From: Actinomycetes bacterium
GTDB taxonomy: Bacteria; Actinomycetota; Acidimicrobiia; Spongiisociales; UBA5794
Direction of reading: 5' to 3'
Assembly: GCA_024638645.1 (NCBI GenBank)
Contig: JAHEJX010000001.1
Span: 53,097 to 109,650, forward strand
DNA length: 56,554 nucleotides
Of this stretch, positions 23,776 through 33,403 are shown piece after piece. A program made the position numbers and the translations under genes. Each line of letters begins with the position of its first letter. Positions within the stretch are counted from its first letter, which is position 1. Under the pieces are notes generated by a model. It saw only the letters and a list, made by a program, of their open reading frames with translations. It did no database searches and was not told the DNA's origin.

Positions 23776-24804
23776 CTATTCCGCTGGTATCCAGAGCGGA
23801 ATGGACGCTGCACAGGCGGCAGCAAAGGCCTCCCATAGATCTGCGTCGTCCTCGTCCAACCGTGCCTTGCAGCGGAAATAGCGGTCGGCTCGATCGTCCC
23901 ATCGGGTCACCACCACCTCGACTGGCGTGATCGTGGTGTCCTGTCGATATGCCACAAGGCGCCCCATGGGCTCAAGCAGCGCTTCGTCGCGCAGAATCTC
24001 CGTGGCGTCTGCCAGCCCGGAGAAGGGGCCGAAGTCGGCATCGTCCATCAGGCTTCCCCAGTCGCGCGGCGCACATATGCCGTCACAGTGTGCGCCCACC
24101 TCCATTTGGGTGAAGAATCCGAGTTCCTGTCCCGGTTCGAAAGATGTCCCGATGAAGTCGCTGGTGTCCCAACCCACCGGGGCCGCGGTCAGGACGGGGT
24201 ATTCCTCATCGTCTGTCGTCGTGAAACTGGCAAAGGTGAGATCCACGCCTGCCGGGACCAGGCCATTGATCGCAGCGAGGATCTCCGCATCGATCTCCGT
24301 CACATCACTCCTGAGCGGGAGAGGGCGATCGTCGTTTCCGCCGCCTCCGCGTCCGGCAAGAGCTTCGACGTCGAGACCGCACTCGTTGCTCGCGTAGTTC
24401 TGGACACGGAGCATCGGGCCGACAAGGGCGAAAGCGCGTTCAGCGAGGCCTTCATCGGTTGGATCGACTGCGCTGTCGCGTACGAAGTCGGCCAGATCGT
24501 CGAGTGCCTCAAGCTGGTCGCCCGGCGCCAGCTCGGCCGCAGCTTCAATCGTGGTGGCGTAGGCGTTCATGGCGTCGCCGAAGCCATCTCCGACGAATCC
24601 GCCGGCCGGCTGCGAGGCGAGCATTGTTTCGAGGGCCGCGCAATACACGGCGGGATCGGCCCCTGCCGCCGAGGATGTGGTGGTGTCGGCTGCGATCGAA
24701 GTTGTCGGTCCACCCGCACCGTCATTGCCGCTGCACGCAGCTGCCAGCAGCGACAGAGCGAGTATCAGGATCACAGGCCGTTTCTTCACCGCACAAATAG
24801 CCAT
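23776..24804 (-). CDS. Lipoprotein of unknown function
   Basis: 342 residues beginning MAICAVKKRPVILILALSLLA with the lipobox LAAAC, then a Thr/Ser-rich linker. The mature part has several Cys (YCAALE, NECGLD, HCDGICAP, FRCKARL, AAACAAS) that could form disulfides. I do not recognise a family. ATG 24804 is used because it gives a proper lipoprotein signal; the frame is open 23 codons upstream. It is divergent from hom with 77 bases between. Confidence 0.65.
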   Translation of the reverse strand: MAICAVKKRPVILILALSLLAAACSGNDGAGGPTTSIAADTTTSSAAGADPAVYCAALETMLASQPAGGFVGDGFGDAMNAYATTIEAAAELAPGDQLEALDDLADFVRDSAVDPTDEGLAERAFALVGPMLRVQNYASNECGLDVEALAGRGGGGNDDRPLPLRSDVTEIDAEILAAINGLVPAGVDLTFASFTTTDDEEYPVLTAAPVGWDTSDFIGTSFEPGQELGFFTQMEVGAHCDGICAPRDWGSLMDDADFGPFSGLADATEILRDEALLEPMGRLVAYRQDTTITPVEVVVTRWDDRADRYFRCKARLDEDDADLWEAFAAACAASIPLWIPAE

Positions 24805-24881
24805 TTCCTGGATGTCGGTTCCGGTTGACCGACGGTTGAGGTTCTTCGCGTACCATCCTGGCCTCTTAAACAAGGAATGCT

Positions 24882-26168
24882 GTGAAATCAGTAGGAATCG
24901 GAATGCTCGGCGCCGGCGTGGTCGGCGGGTCGCTCATCAGGCGCCTGGTCGAAGAGCACGCGGCAATTGAGGCCAAGACCGGCCTGGATCTCGAGCTGCG
25001 GCGCGTAGCGGTTCGTGACATTGCCAAGGCGCGGGCGGCAGCGGTCGATGCTGCCCTCATCACGGTTGATGCGGCGCAAGTCGTCGACGATCCTTCCGTA
25101 GAACTCGTGGTCGAAGTAATGGGCGGTCTGGACCCGGCCGGTGAAATGGTGTTGCGGGCGTTGCGGGCGGGCAAGCCGGTGGTGACGGCCAACAAGGCAC
25201 TGCTGGCTGAACGTGGTCCCGAGCTCTTCTCGGCCGCCGAAGAGGCCGGTGTCCCGCTGCTGTTCGAGGCGGCCGTAGGTGGCGGCATCCCGATCATCAG
25301 ACCCCTGTCTGAAACTCTCGCCGGCGAGCAAGTCACCAGGGTCATCGGCATCGTCAACGGCACTACCAACTTCATGCTCACGCAGATGGCCGAACACGGA
25401 GCCTCCTACGGCGACGTGCTGGCCGAGGCGCAGCGGCTCGGTTTTGCAGAGGCCGATCCGACCGCGGACGTTGGGGGAGGGGACGCCGCAGCAAAGGCGG
25501 CCATCCTGGCTTCGCTCGCCTTCGGGACATGGGCCGGCATCGACAACGTGTACCACGAGGGCATTGACAAGCTGACAGCCGCCGACATGAAGTGGGCGGC
25601 AGAGCTCGGCTACACCATCAAGCTGCTGGCGATTGCGGAGCGTCTGGAAGACGGCGTGAGCGTCAGGGTCTACCCGGCGATGCTGCCGGTGTCCCACCCG
25701 CTGGCATCAATCCGCGGGGCCACCAATGCGATATTCATCGAAGGTCCCTCGGTGGACGAGCTCCTGTTTGCCGGCCCTGGAGCCGGGGGAGAGCCGACAG
25801 CCACCGCCGTCCTCGGTGACGTGATCGATGCGGCTCGCGAGATTCTGGCGGGTGCCCAGGTCGCCCCTCGCATCCGCCTTGCTCCAGGCGAGCTCGTCGA
25901 ATTCGAAGATGTAGCAACCAAGTGGTACGTCCGCCTCGAAGTCGACGACCAGCCCGGCGTGCTCGCCCAAGTGGCCGGCGCATTCGGCAACCATGATGTC
26001 TCCATCAAGTCCGTTCTCCAAGAGGGCCGCGGCGACGATGCCACACTCATGATCGTCACCCACCTGGCCGCCGAGCGGCAGCAACAAGCTGCAAAGAACG
26101 AGATTGCGGCGCTTCCCAAGGTTCGATCGGTGGCGTCTGTAGTGCGGGTTGAGTCGCCGGATGTATAG
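24882..26168 (+). CDS. hom: Homoserine dehydrogenase with C-terminal ACT domain
   Basis: 428-residue NAD(P)-dependent enzyme reducing aspartate semialdehyde to homoserine for threonine and methionine. It has the Rossmann start GIGMLGAGVVGGSLI, the segment GKPVVTANKALLAE, NGTTNFMLTQM, and DVGGGDAAAKAAILASLAFG. The ACT domain (WYVRLEVDDQPGVLAQVAGAF) suggests threonine feedback. GTG 24882 is the start. In mycobacteria thrC and thrB follow hom; here a repeat and rho follow instead. Confidence 0.95.
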   Translation: MKSVGIGMLGAGVVGGSLIRRLVEEHAAIEAKTGLDLELRRVAVRDIAKARAAAVDAALITVDAAQVVDDPSVELVVEVMGGLDPAGEMVLRALRAGKPVVTANKALLAERGPELFSAAEEAGVPLLFEAAVGGGIPIIRPLSETLAGEQVTRVIGIVNGTTNFMLTQMAEHGASYGDVLAEAQRLGFAEADPTADVGGGDAAAKAAILASLAFGTWAGIDNVYHEGIDKLTAADMKWAAELGYTIKLLAIAERLEDGVSVRVYPAMLPVSHPLASIRGATNAIFIEGPSVDELLFAGPGAGGEPTATAVLGDVIDAAREILAGAQVAPRIRLAPGELVEFEDVATKWYVRLEVDDQPGVLAQVAGAFGNHDVSIKSVLQEGRGDDATLMIVTHLAAERQQQAAKNEIAALPKVRSVASVVRVESPDV

Positions 26169-26172
26169 AGGA

Positions 26173-26237
26173 GTATCTGGTAGCTGGTATCTCGTATCTG
26201 GTATCCGAGTCGAGGTACGAGATACCAGATACGAGAT
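26173..26237. repeat. Intergenic heptanucleotide repeat, copy 5, in inverted-repeat form
   Basis: Sense units on the left meet antisense units on the right. ATCTCGTATCTGGTATC (26189-26205) is the exact reverse complement of 26221-26237 with a 15-base spacer, giving a 17-bp hairpin directly after the hom stop. Confidence 0.85.
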
Positions 26238-26514
26238 GCGGGCCGGAATTTCCCGAGCTCAAACTTGTTAACCAAGCAGCGGATACATCCGATTCTTTTG
26301 CTAATCCACCCAATCGGGTTAATATCAATCTCGGATCGTTATCCGCTCCCCAACAAGCGCCGTAGCGCTGCTGCGTGTGCTGGCTTACGCCAAGTGGGGA
26401 TTTCCAACTAACCGTGGTGGGGCTTCTACGTGTGCGACGCATCTCGCACGAGGTTCCACTCAGGTTCAGTTTCGAGAACAGGCCTTTCATAGTTGCCGAA
26501 AGGGGCAAAGGCAC
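26238..26514 (+). other. Untranslated stretch and leader before rho
   Basis: About 275 bases without a recognised gene. It is less GC-rich around 26260-26345 (for example GGGTTAATATCAATC), a plausible promoter region, and has a small hairpin AGCGC-CGTA-GCGCT at 26356-26369. Rho leaders are autoregulated in several bacteria; here that is only a possibility. Confidence 0.4.
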
Positions 26515-27945
26515 ATGACCACCAGAGCCAGACTGCAAGAGCTCGGCCTCGACGCTCTGCGCGAAATGGCGACCTCGGTCGACGTTGAGCATGACGGACT
26601 GCAGAAGTCCAAGCTGATCGCGGCCATCGTCGGCAGTGAGAAGTTCGAAGAATCGATGCTTCCGGAGCCAAAGGAAGAGCCGGCCAAAGAGGCCAAGGCT
26701 GATTCCAAGGACGAGAAGAACCCGGACGATCGGTCCAAGGACGGCGACCGCGATCGCGAGGGTGGCAGCAGTCGCAATCGTCGCCGACGCAGTCGAGGCC
26801 GCAGCCAGGAGCCCATCGACGAGTCGGAGCTCGAGGTGCGCGAGGGAATCCTCGACATTCTCCCTGAGGGGTACGGCTTTCTCCGCTGCACCGGCTATCT
26901 GCCAGGCGACAAGGATGCGTACGTCGCCGCCAATGTGATTCGTAAGAACCGTCTTCGCAAGGGTGACATTGTCTCCGGTCCGGTCCGCCCCGCCCGTGCC
27001 CAGGAGAAGTTCCCCGCGCTGGTTCGGCCCGTCAAGGTCAACGGCATCGAGCCAGATGAGGCTCAGGAGCGCACCAAGTTCTCGGCGCTGACTCCTTTGT
27101 TTCCAGATGTCAGGCTTCGTCTAGAGGTTGACGGTCAGCCGATGCAGATGCTGCCCCGCATCATCGATTTGATTGCCCCAATCGGTAAAGGTCAGCGTGG
27201 ACTGATCGTGTCGCCCCCGAAGGCCGGCAAGACGACAGTTCTCAAGGAGATCGCCAATTCGATTTCCGTCAACAACCCAGAGTGTCACCTCATGGTCGTG
27301 CTCGTCGACGAGCGACCTGAAGAGGTCACGGACATGCAGCGTTCGGTGAAGGGTGAGGTCATCTACTCGACCTTCGACCGGCCCGCCGAGGAGCACACCC
27401 AGGTCTCTGAACTGGCCATCGAACGGGCCAAGCGCCTCGTCGAGATGGGCCAGGACGTAGTAATCCTGCTCGACTCGATCACTCGGCTGGCTCGTGCGCA
27501 CAACCTGGCTACGCCAGCCTCCGGTCGAATCCTCTCCGGTGGTGTCGACTCGACCGCTCTCTACCCGCCCAAGCGGTTCTTCGGTGCGGCCCGCAACATC
27601 GAGGAGGGCGGCTCGTTGACGATCATCGGCACCGCACTTGTCGAGACCGGGTCCCGCATGGACGAAGTCATCTTCGAAGAGTTCAAGGGAACCGGCAATA
27701 TGGAGCTGCGCCTTGACCGCAAACTTGCGGACAAGCGGATCTATCCGGCGATCGACATCGAGGCCTCCGGTACCCGGCGCGAAGAGCTGCTATTCCATCC
27801 GGACGAGCTGACCGAGGTGTGGAAGTTGCGCCGAGTCTTGCTCGCATTGGAGTCAGGAGCGTCTCTCGAACTGCTCATCGACCGCCTCAAGTCGGCGAAG
27901 AGCAACGCGGAGTTCCTGGTTTCGGTAGCTAAGTCAGGCACCTAG
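26515..27945 (+). CDS. rho: Transcription termination factor Rho
   Basis: 476-residue hexameric RNA helicase. It has an N-terminal Rho_N helix domain ([15 protein letters not shown]), then an acidic-to-basic insertion of ~50 residues ([11 protein letters not shown] through [11 protein letters not shown]) typical of actinobacterial Rho, the RNA-binding cold-shock-like domain ([13 protein letters not shown]), Walker A PPKAGKTT, Walker [17 protein letters not shown] and the Q/R loops ([25 protein letters not shown]). ATG 26515 follows AAAGGGGC; the open frame upstream has no family likeness. Confidence 0.96.
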   Translation: MTTRARLQELGLDALREMATSVDVEHDGLQKSKLIAAIVGSEKFEESMLPEPKEEPAKEAKADSKDEKNPDDRSKDGDRDREGGSSRNRRRRSRGRSQEPIDESELEVREGILDILPEGYGFLRCTGYLPGDKDAYVAANVIRKNRLRKGDIVSGPVRPARAQEKFPALVRPVKVNGIEPDEAQERTKFSALTPLFPDVRLRLEVDGQPMQMLPRIIDLIAPIGKGQRGLIVSPPKAGKTTVLKEIANSISVNNPECHLMVVLVDERPEEVTDMQRSVKGEVIYSTFDRPAEEHTQVSELAIERAKRLVEMGQDVVILLDSITRLARAHNLATPASGRILSGGVDSTALYPPKRFFGAARNIEEGGSLTIIGTALVETGSRMDEVIFEEFKGTGNMELRLDRKLADKRIYPAIDIEASGTRREELLFHPDELTEVWKLRRVLLALESGASLELLIDRLKSAKSNAEFLVSVAKSGT

Positions 27946-27951
27946 TCAATA

Positions 27952-27998
27952 GGTATCTGGTATCTCGTACCAGCTACTAATACGAGGTACCAGATACG
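27952..27998. repeat. Intergenic heptanucleotide repeat, copy 6, in inverted-repeat form
   Basis: ATCTGGTATCTCGTA (27955-27969) pairs with TACGAGGTACCAGAT (27981-27995) with one mismatch and an 11-base loop, directly after the rho stop; it is the same structure as copy 5. Confidence 0.8.
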
Positions 27999-28065
27999 AG
28001 ATCACTCCGATCCGACGGAGCAAACTTTCACTACAATCCAGCCCTCGCCACAGGAGTAAGCCAAG

Positions 28066-28461
28066 TTGAAACCCGACATCCACCCCGAGTATCGAATGGT
28101 CGTGTTCCAGGACACGTCTTCGGATCTCAAGTTCCTGACTCGCTCGACCATCTACAGCAGCGAGACGATCGATTGGGATGACGGCAACACCTATCCGTTG
28201 GCGAAGGTGGAGATCTCGAGCGAAAGCCACCCCTTCTACACCGGCAAACAAATCCTCGTCGACTCAGGTGGACGCGTGGAGCGGTTCCGCAAACGCTATG
28301 CCAAGACTGGCAAGGCTGCCGCCGGATCTACCCCTCCGGCTGCTCCGTCTGCTCCGGCCCCCGCGGCGCCGGCCGATGAGGCTTCGGCCGACAGCCCAGA
28401 GAGCCCCGACAGCCCCGACAGCCCTGACAGCCCTGACAGCGCAGACAGCGCCGAAAGCTGA
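28066..28461 (+). CDS. rpmE2: Ribosomal protein L31, zinc-free type B form, with repetitive acidic tail
   Basis: The first ~85 residues are L31 type B ([20 protein letters not shown], then [24 protein letters not shown]), without the CxxC zinc pairs of type A. A ~45-residue extension follows: an Ala/Pro stretch, then repeats of SPD encoded by 9-base units. TTG 28066 follows GGAGTAAG. The place after rho is that of rpmE in actinobacteria. In many bacteria the type B form is the zinc-starvation copy under Zur; here it holds the housekeeping position. The tail is unusual and would be disordered. Confidence 0.9.
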   Translation: MKPDIHPEYRMVVFQDTSSDLKFLTRSTIYSSETIDWDDGNTYPLAKVEISSESHPFYTGKQILVDSGGRVERFRKRYAKTGKAAAGSTPPAAPSAPAPAAPADEASADSPESPDSPDSPDSPDSADSAES

Positions 28462-28623
28462 GAGCCCGCAGCAGCGATCTATGCACAGATTTCGCCGGCC
28501 CACGAACCCGCTGAGCGTGTCCTCCGCCTCGACGCATTCACGAATGCGCCTTCGTTGTGCGTCCCTCTCCGCGATTCCGTGGACTCGGCCAAATGGGCAC
28601 CAGACCGTTACTGAGGGCTCTTA

Positions 28624-29577
28624 ATGTCCCGCCCTCCTGGCGCCACTGTCGGCGGCCAGGCAGTCATCGAGGGCGTGATGATGCGGGCACCGTCTGCTTG
28701 GGCCGTTGCCGCTCGACGGCCCGATGGCGTGATCGAGGTGCAAGGCCACGAGCTCCCTCGCCTTTCTTCACGCTCCAAAGCGGCTCGGCTCCCCTTCTTG
28801 CGCGGTGTCATGGTGCTGGTGGAATCGCTCAGCCTCGGTTTCAGAGCGTTGTCGTGGAGCGCCCAGCGCGCTGGTGAGGAAGAAGAGGAGCTGACTCGAG
28901 CCCAGACCATCGGCACGATGGTGATCGCCGTTGTCTTCGCCGTTGCGCTCTTCATTCTGCTGCCCGCCTTTGCGGCTGGGTGGCTGAAACGGTTCTTTGA
29001 TGACTCTTCGCTCACGTTCGTGATTCTCGACGGCGTGCTCCGCATCGTCCTGATCGTTGGCTACATCTGGGCAATCTCGCGTGCCAAGGAGATCCAGAGG
29101 GTCTTCATGTACCACGGAGCTGAACACAAGACGATCCACGCATATGAAGCCGGCGACCCCATGCAGATTGAGGCCATCCAGAAGTACAGCCCCCGTCACC
29201 CGCGTTGCGGCACCTCCTTCCTCATCATCGTTGCGTTCGTTGCATTCTTCGTATTCCTGACTCTGGCGCCGCTTCCGATCGGCTGGCAGATTGCAGCTCG
29301 CGTGGTGTTCATCCCGGTGATTGCGGGGCTCTCTTACGAGATCTTGAAACTGGCGGCCAACGCCCGCTGGATGGCTTGGGCCAGCCGGCCCGGGATGTGG
29401 CTCCAGGCGATAACCACCAAGGAACCATCCGACGATCAGGTCCAGGTGGCCATAGCTTCGCTGCTGGCGGCGCTGGATGAAGATGAGATGGCAGACGTCT
29501 CTGCCCGAGGGCCCATCGACGAGGGTGCCCTTGGGGCGGAACACACGGAGGACGTCGAGGAGGCGTCCGCCGAATGA
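28624..29577 (+). CDS. DUF1385 family membrane protein
   Basis: 317-residue protein with the family start GGQAVIEGVMMRAP and the central motif YHGAEHKTIHAYE, plus PRHPRCGTSFL. There are about four membrane helices in the middle and a charged C-terminal tail. The His/Glu/Cys pattern suggests a metal site, but the function is unknown; the gene often lies beside prfA and rpmE in actinobacteria and Firmicutes. Its stop overlaps the prfA ATG (ATGA). Confidence 0.88.
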   Translation: MSRPPGATVGGQAVIEGVMMRAPSAWAVAARRPDGVIEVQGHELPRLSSRSKAARLPFLRGVMVLVESLSLGFRALSWSAQRAGEEEEELTRAQTIGTMVIAVVFAVALFILLPAFAAGWLKRFFDDSSLTFVILDGVLRIVLIVGYIWAISRAKEIQRVFMYHGAEHKTIHAYEAGDPMQIEAIQKYSPRHPRCGTSFLIIVAFVAFFVFLTLAPLPIGWQIAARVVFIPVIAGLSYEILKLAANARWMAWASRPGMWLQAITTKEPSDDQVQVAIASLLAALDEDEMADVSARGPIDEGALGAEHTEDVEEASAE

Positions 29578-30659
29578 GCCTCAATGATCGTGTCCTGAAC
29601 CGCCTCGAAGAGATGGAGACGCGTTTCGAGGAAACATTGGCCGACATGGCGAAGCCCGAGATCACAGGGGACGCCAACAAGCTCAAGGATTTGGGCATCT
29701 TGCACTCCGAGCTCAAGCCGGTGGTCGACGCTTTTCGCACCTATAAGGAAGCCGCGGCAGAGCTCGGTGAGGCCAAAGAGATGATGGGTTCCGAGGAAGA
29801 TCCGGAAATGCGGGAGTATCTGTCTTCACTTCAGACCGAGCGGAACTCGGACCTCGAACGTATCGAAGCTGAGCTGCGGGTCCTCCTGATTCCAAAGGAC
29901 CCCAACGACGACAAGGACGTTATCGTTGAGCTGCGTCCTGCGGCAGGTGGCGACGAGGCGGCGCTGTGGGCAGGTGACTTGCATCGCATGTATGAACGGT
30001 TTGCAGAGCGTCACGGCTGGTCGGTCGAGCCGATCAGCATCTCGTGGGCCGACGGAGGCGGGATGGCGTTCGGGCAGTTCGCGGTGAAGGGTAAGGGCGC
30101 CTACAGCAGGTTCAAGTGGGAGGCCGGCCCGCACCGGGTGCAGCGCGTCCCAGAGACAGAATCACAAGGCCGCATCCACACATCAATTGCGACGGTGGCC
30201 GTATTGCCCGAGGTGGAAGAGGTGGAGGTCGCGATTCTCGAGAACGATCTCGACATCGAGACGATGCGATCGCAGGGCCCGGGCGGCCAGTCAGTCAACA
30301 CGACAGACTCGGCAGTCCGTATTACTCACAAGCCCACCGGGATCGTCGTGTCGTGCCAGGACGAGAAGTCCCAGCTCCAGAACAAACTCAAGGCGATGCG
30401 AGTGTTACGCGCCCGGCTCTATCAACAACAGCTCGAAGAGCAAATGGGGGAGCGGTCGGATGCGCGCCGACAACAGGTCGGTTCCGGGGAGCGTGCCGAG
30501 AAGATCAGAACATACAACTACAAGGAGAATCGGGTCACCGACCACCGGGTAGGCATGACGCTGCACTCGTTGCCGACCATCCTCGACGGCGATCTCGATC
30601 CGTTCCACCAAGGTCTGATGGCTCAAGAAGCCGCCGACCTCTTGGCAGGCGACGCATGA
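29574..30659 (+). CDS. prfA: Peptide chain release factor 1
   Basis: 361-residue RF1, which reads UAA and UAG and releases the peptide. The GGQ catalytic motif is in GPGGQSVNTTDSAVRITH, the RF1 form of the sequence, and the domain 2 segment RVQRVPETESQGRIHTS is intact. The N-terminal coiled domain covers about residues 1-100. As RF1 it does not decode UGA, which is relevant because the window holds a UGA-recoded gene. It overlaps DUF1385 and prmC by 4 bases each. Confidence 0.96.
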   Translation: MSLNDRVLNRLEEMETRFEETLADMAKPEITGDANKLKDLGILHSELKPVVDAFRTYKEAAAELGEAKEMMGSEEDPEMREYLSSLQTERNSDLERIEAELRVLLIPKDPNDDKDVIVELRPAAGGDEAALWAGDLHRMYERFAERHGWSVEPISISWADGGGMAFGQFAVKGKGAYSRFKWEAGPHRVQRVPETESQGRIHTSIATVAVLPEVEEVEVAILENDLDIETMRSQGPGGQSVNTTDSAVRITHKPTGIVVSCQDEKSQLQNKLKAMRVLRARLYQQQLEEQMGERSDARRQQVGSGERAEKIRTYNYKENRVTDHRVGMTLHSLPTILDGDLDPFHQGLMAQEAADLLAGDA

Positions 30660-31489
30660 CCACGGGTCGTCGCGTGATCTCCGCACGTTCGCTCGTCGCC
30701 GATGCGGAATTGCCGGTGCACGAAGCCGCCCGGCTTCTCGAGACGGCAACGGGCCGCGATCGAGTGAGCATTGCGCGCGACGATGCCGTCCACCCAGAAC
30801 AGGTCAAGCTGTTCGACCACCTCGTCGCCCGCCGGCGCACCGGGGAGCCACTGCAATACATCGAAGGTTCCAGCCAGTTCGGACCGGTCGAGGTTGCGGT
30901 TGACTCTCGAGTTCTGATCCCTCGCGCGGAGACAGAGCAGCTTTGGGAACTCGTCGTTGCGAACATGAGTGCGCTGCCGCCGGCGGTCATCGTCGATCTC
31001 GGCACCGGATCCGGGAATCTCGCTCTTGCCCTCAAGCACGCCTTCCGAGACGCCGAAGTGCATGCCGTCGAACTGTCACCTCAAGCGTTTGAGCTGGCGC
31101 AGATGAATGTGGCACGTTCAGGGCTCGACGTCCAGATGTATCTGGGCGACCTATTCGAACCCCTTCCCGGCGGTCTGCGAGGAGCGATCGATCTCCTCAT
31201 CTCCAATCCGCCGTACATTGCAACCGGAGAACGCGACTCGCTGCCGGCGGAGGTGCGCGATCACGAACCGGAGATGGCGCTCTTTGCGGGCGATGATGGT
31301 CTCGACGTGCTGCGGCGGATCGTCGGCGCAGCACCGGAATGGCTGTCCCCTGGCGGGCTGCTCGCCTGCGAGATCGGCGCCGACCAAGCCGAGCGCGCGA
31401 GCGAGCTCGTTACCTGGGGTCGTCCTGAGATCGTCAAGGATCTCGCCGGCCGCGACAGATTCCTGCTCATTACGAAAGGCGATGTATGA
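30656..31489 (+). CDS. prmC: Release factor glutamine methyltransferase PrmC (HemK)
   Basis: 277-residue SAM-dependent enzyme that methylates the Gln of the GGQ motif in release factors. It has an N-terminal helical recognition domain, SAM loop VDLGTGSGNLAL, acidic residue in VHAVELSP, and the catalytic NPPY in LISNPPYIATGE. ATG 30656 overlaps the prfA stop (ATGA), the usual prfA-prmC coupling. Confidence 0.95.
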   Translation: MTTGRRVISARSLVADAELPVHEAARLLETATGRDRVSIARDDAVHPEQVKLFDHLVARRRTGEPLQYIEGSSQFGPVEVAVDSRVLIPRAETEQLWELVVANMSALPPAVIVDLGTGSGNLALALKHAFRDAEVHAVELSPQAFELAQMNVARSGLDVQMYLGDLFEPLPGGLRGAIDLLISNPPYIATGERDSLPAEVRDHEPEMALFAGDDGLDVLRRIVGAAPEWLSPGGLLACEIGADQAERASELVTWGRPEIVKDLAGRDRFLLITKGDV

Positions 31490-32052
31490 ACACTGAGATC
31501 TCTCGGGCTGTTGGTCATCTCGGCGCTGGAGACCTGGTCGGCTTTCCGACTGACACCGTCTACGGGATTGCAGCCGACCCCTACCAGGAAGATGCCGTCC
31601 GTCGTCTTGCCAAACTGAAGGGACGCGATTTCGCCAAGCCGCTCGCCGTGCTCGTCGCAGATATGGATCAGGCAATCAGCCTCGTCAAGTTCGACGATGT
31701 GGCGCTCGACCTAGCTGAGGAGCACTGGCCCGGTGGCCTGACCCTGGTATTGCGCCGCATTGAGTCTGTGCCGGAGTGGATCGGTGACTCCCACTCCCGC
31801 ACGGTGGGGGTGCGGTGCCCAGATCATCCACTGGCATTGGAACTACTCAAGACTTTCGGACCGTTGGTTGTCACATCGGCGAACCGATCTGGAGAGCAGC
31901 CGGCCAACACTGCCGACGAAGCTATCGCCGTTCTCGGTGACGGTGTCGCTCAGTACATCGACGGTGACAGCGGGGGAGTACCGCCGTCGACGGTGGTTGA
32001 CTTGACTAAGCCGGCGCCATTCGTTCTTCGCCAAGGTTTGGTCTCGATCTAG
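31486..32052 (+). CDS. tsaC: L-threonylcarbamoyladenylate synthase (TsaC/Sua5/YwlC)
   Basis: 188-residue short form making threonylcarbamoyl-AMP for t6A at position 37 of ANN-decoding tRNAs. Family features are LVGFPTDTVYGIAAD at the start, KLKGRDFAKPLAVLV, GVRCPDHPLALELL and VVTSANRSGEQPA. The extra Sua5 C-terminal domain is absent. ATG 31486 overlaps the prmC stop by 4 bases. Same order as in mycobacteria. Confidence 0.93.
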   Translation: MNTEISRAVGHLGAGDLVGFPTDTVYGIAADPYQEDAVRRLAKLKGRDFAKPLAVLVADMDQAISLVKFDDVALDLAEEHWPGGLTLVLRRIESVPEWIGDSHSRTVGVRCPDHPLALELLKTFGPLVVTSANRSGEQPANTADEAIAVLGDGVAQYIDGDSGGVPPSTVVDLTKPAPFVLRQGLVSI

Positions 32053-32131
32053 CTTCGGGGGCAGGCGGCGACGCGATGCGGAGCGGCTACGCTGCCGGAG
32101 ATTTGGCCGCAAACACAATGAGGAACGCTAG

Positions 32132-33403
32132 ATGATCGACTCGCGGGGAATTGACCAGGTGGACCCGGCCCTTGCCCGACTGCTTGCTGCGGACTCGGAG
32201 CGGCAGTCGACCCATATCCAGCTGATCGCATCTGAGAATTTCGTTTCTACCGCAATGATGCAAGCTTCTGGCTCGGTCCTCAACAACAAGTACTCAGAGG
32301 GCTACCCGGGCCGCCGCTACTACGAGGGTTGCCAGGTCGTCGACGAGGTCGAGCAACTGGCCATCGACAGGGCTAAGAAGCTGTTCTACGCGGAGCATGC
32401 AAATGTGCAAGCTCATTCCGGATCGTCGGCCAACCTCGCGGCATATCTGGCTGTGCTCGAGCAGGGCGACACCATCCTTGGGATGCGGCTCGACCAGGGC
32501 GGCCACCTCACCCACGGCTCGCCTGTGAACTTCTCAGGTCAGCTGTTCAACTTCGTGGCGTACGGGCTCGACCCGGATAGCGAGATCATCGACATGGACG
32601 AAGTCCATCGGCTCGCCAAAGAGCACCAGCCGAAGATGATCGTGGCCGGATACTCGGCTTACTCCAGGTTGATCGACTGGGCCGCGTTTAGGGCGATCGC
32701 CGACGATGTCGGTGCCATCTTCTTGGTCGATGCGGCGCACATCATCGGCCTCATCGCGGGCGACGCTCACCCCAATCCCGTCCCGCACTCGCATATCGTC
32801 ACTGCCACAACACACAAGGCACTGCGCGGCCCTCGCGGGGGCCTGATCCTCTGTACCGAGGAATACGCATCTGCCATCGACAAGGCCGTCTTCCCGTCCG
32901 CTCAGGGTGGTGCCATCAATTCGCAGATTGCCGGCAAGGCCCTGTGTTTCGAGCTGGCGGCTAGGCCGGATTTCCGGGCATACGCGGGGCAGATCGTTCG
33001 CAATGCTGCGGTTTTGGCCGAGACCATGTCGGCCGAAGGAGTCCGCATCGTCAGCGGCAAGACCGAAAATCACATGTTCCTCACCGATGTGCGTTCGATC
33101 GACGACGAGCTGACCGGCAAAGAAGCGGCAACACTCCTCGACGAAATGGGCATCACCCTCAATCGCAACTCGATTCCAAACGACCCGCGTTCGGCCTTCG
33201 TGACGTCTGGTATCCGCATCGGTACTCCGAGTGTCACCACTGCAGGCATGAAGCAAGAGCAGATGACGACCCTCGGCAGCCTCATAGTCGAGATACTGCG
33301 CAAGCGCGGCGACGAGGGCGCGTTGCGCAGCCTCAAGGCGCAAGTCTCTGAGCTGGCCGAAGCCTTCCGGCCGTATCCCGCTGGTTACTCTGGCCACGCC
33401 TAG
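32132..33403 (+). CDS. glyA: Serine hydroxymethyltransferase
   Basis: 423-residue PLP enzyme interconverting serine and glycine with tetrahydrofolate, the main one-carbon source. It has HIQLIASENFVS near the start, SNKYSEGYPGRRYYEGC-like sequence (here NNKYSEG), HAQ-type segment NVQAHSGSSANLAAY, and the PLP lysine motif VTATTHKALRGPRGG. ATG 32132 is 79 bases after tsaC, so it may have its own promoter. It is an insertion relative to the mycobacterial gene order. Confidence 0.96.
   Translation: MIDSRGIDQVDPALARLLAADSERQSTHIQLIASENFVSTAMMQASGSVLNNKYSEGYPGRRYYEGCQVVDEVEQLAIDRAKKLFYAEHANVQAHSGSSANLAAYLAVLEQGDTILGMRLDQGGHLTHGSPVNFSGQLFNFVAYGLDPDSEIIDMDEVHRLAKEHQPKMIVAGYSAYSRLIDWAAFRAIADDVGAIFLVDAAHIIGLIAGDAHPNPVPHSHIVTATTHKALRGPRGGLILCTEEYASAIDKAVFPSAQGGAINSQIAGKALCFELAARPDFRAYAGQIVRNAAVLAETMSAEGVRIVSGKTENHMFLTDVRSIDDELTGKEAATLLDEMGITLNRNSIPNDPRSAFVTSGIRIGTPSVTTAGMKQEQMTTLGSLIVEILRKRGDEGALRSLKAQVSELAEAFRPYPAGYSGHA

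Noticed and set aside
28372..28458. 9-base tandem repeat at the end of rpmE2 as a mobile element or CRISPR
   Set aside because: It is in frame and encodes the SPD tail; a simple coding microsatellite.
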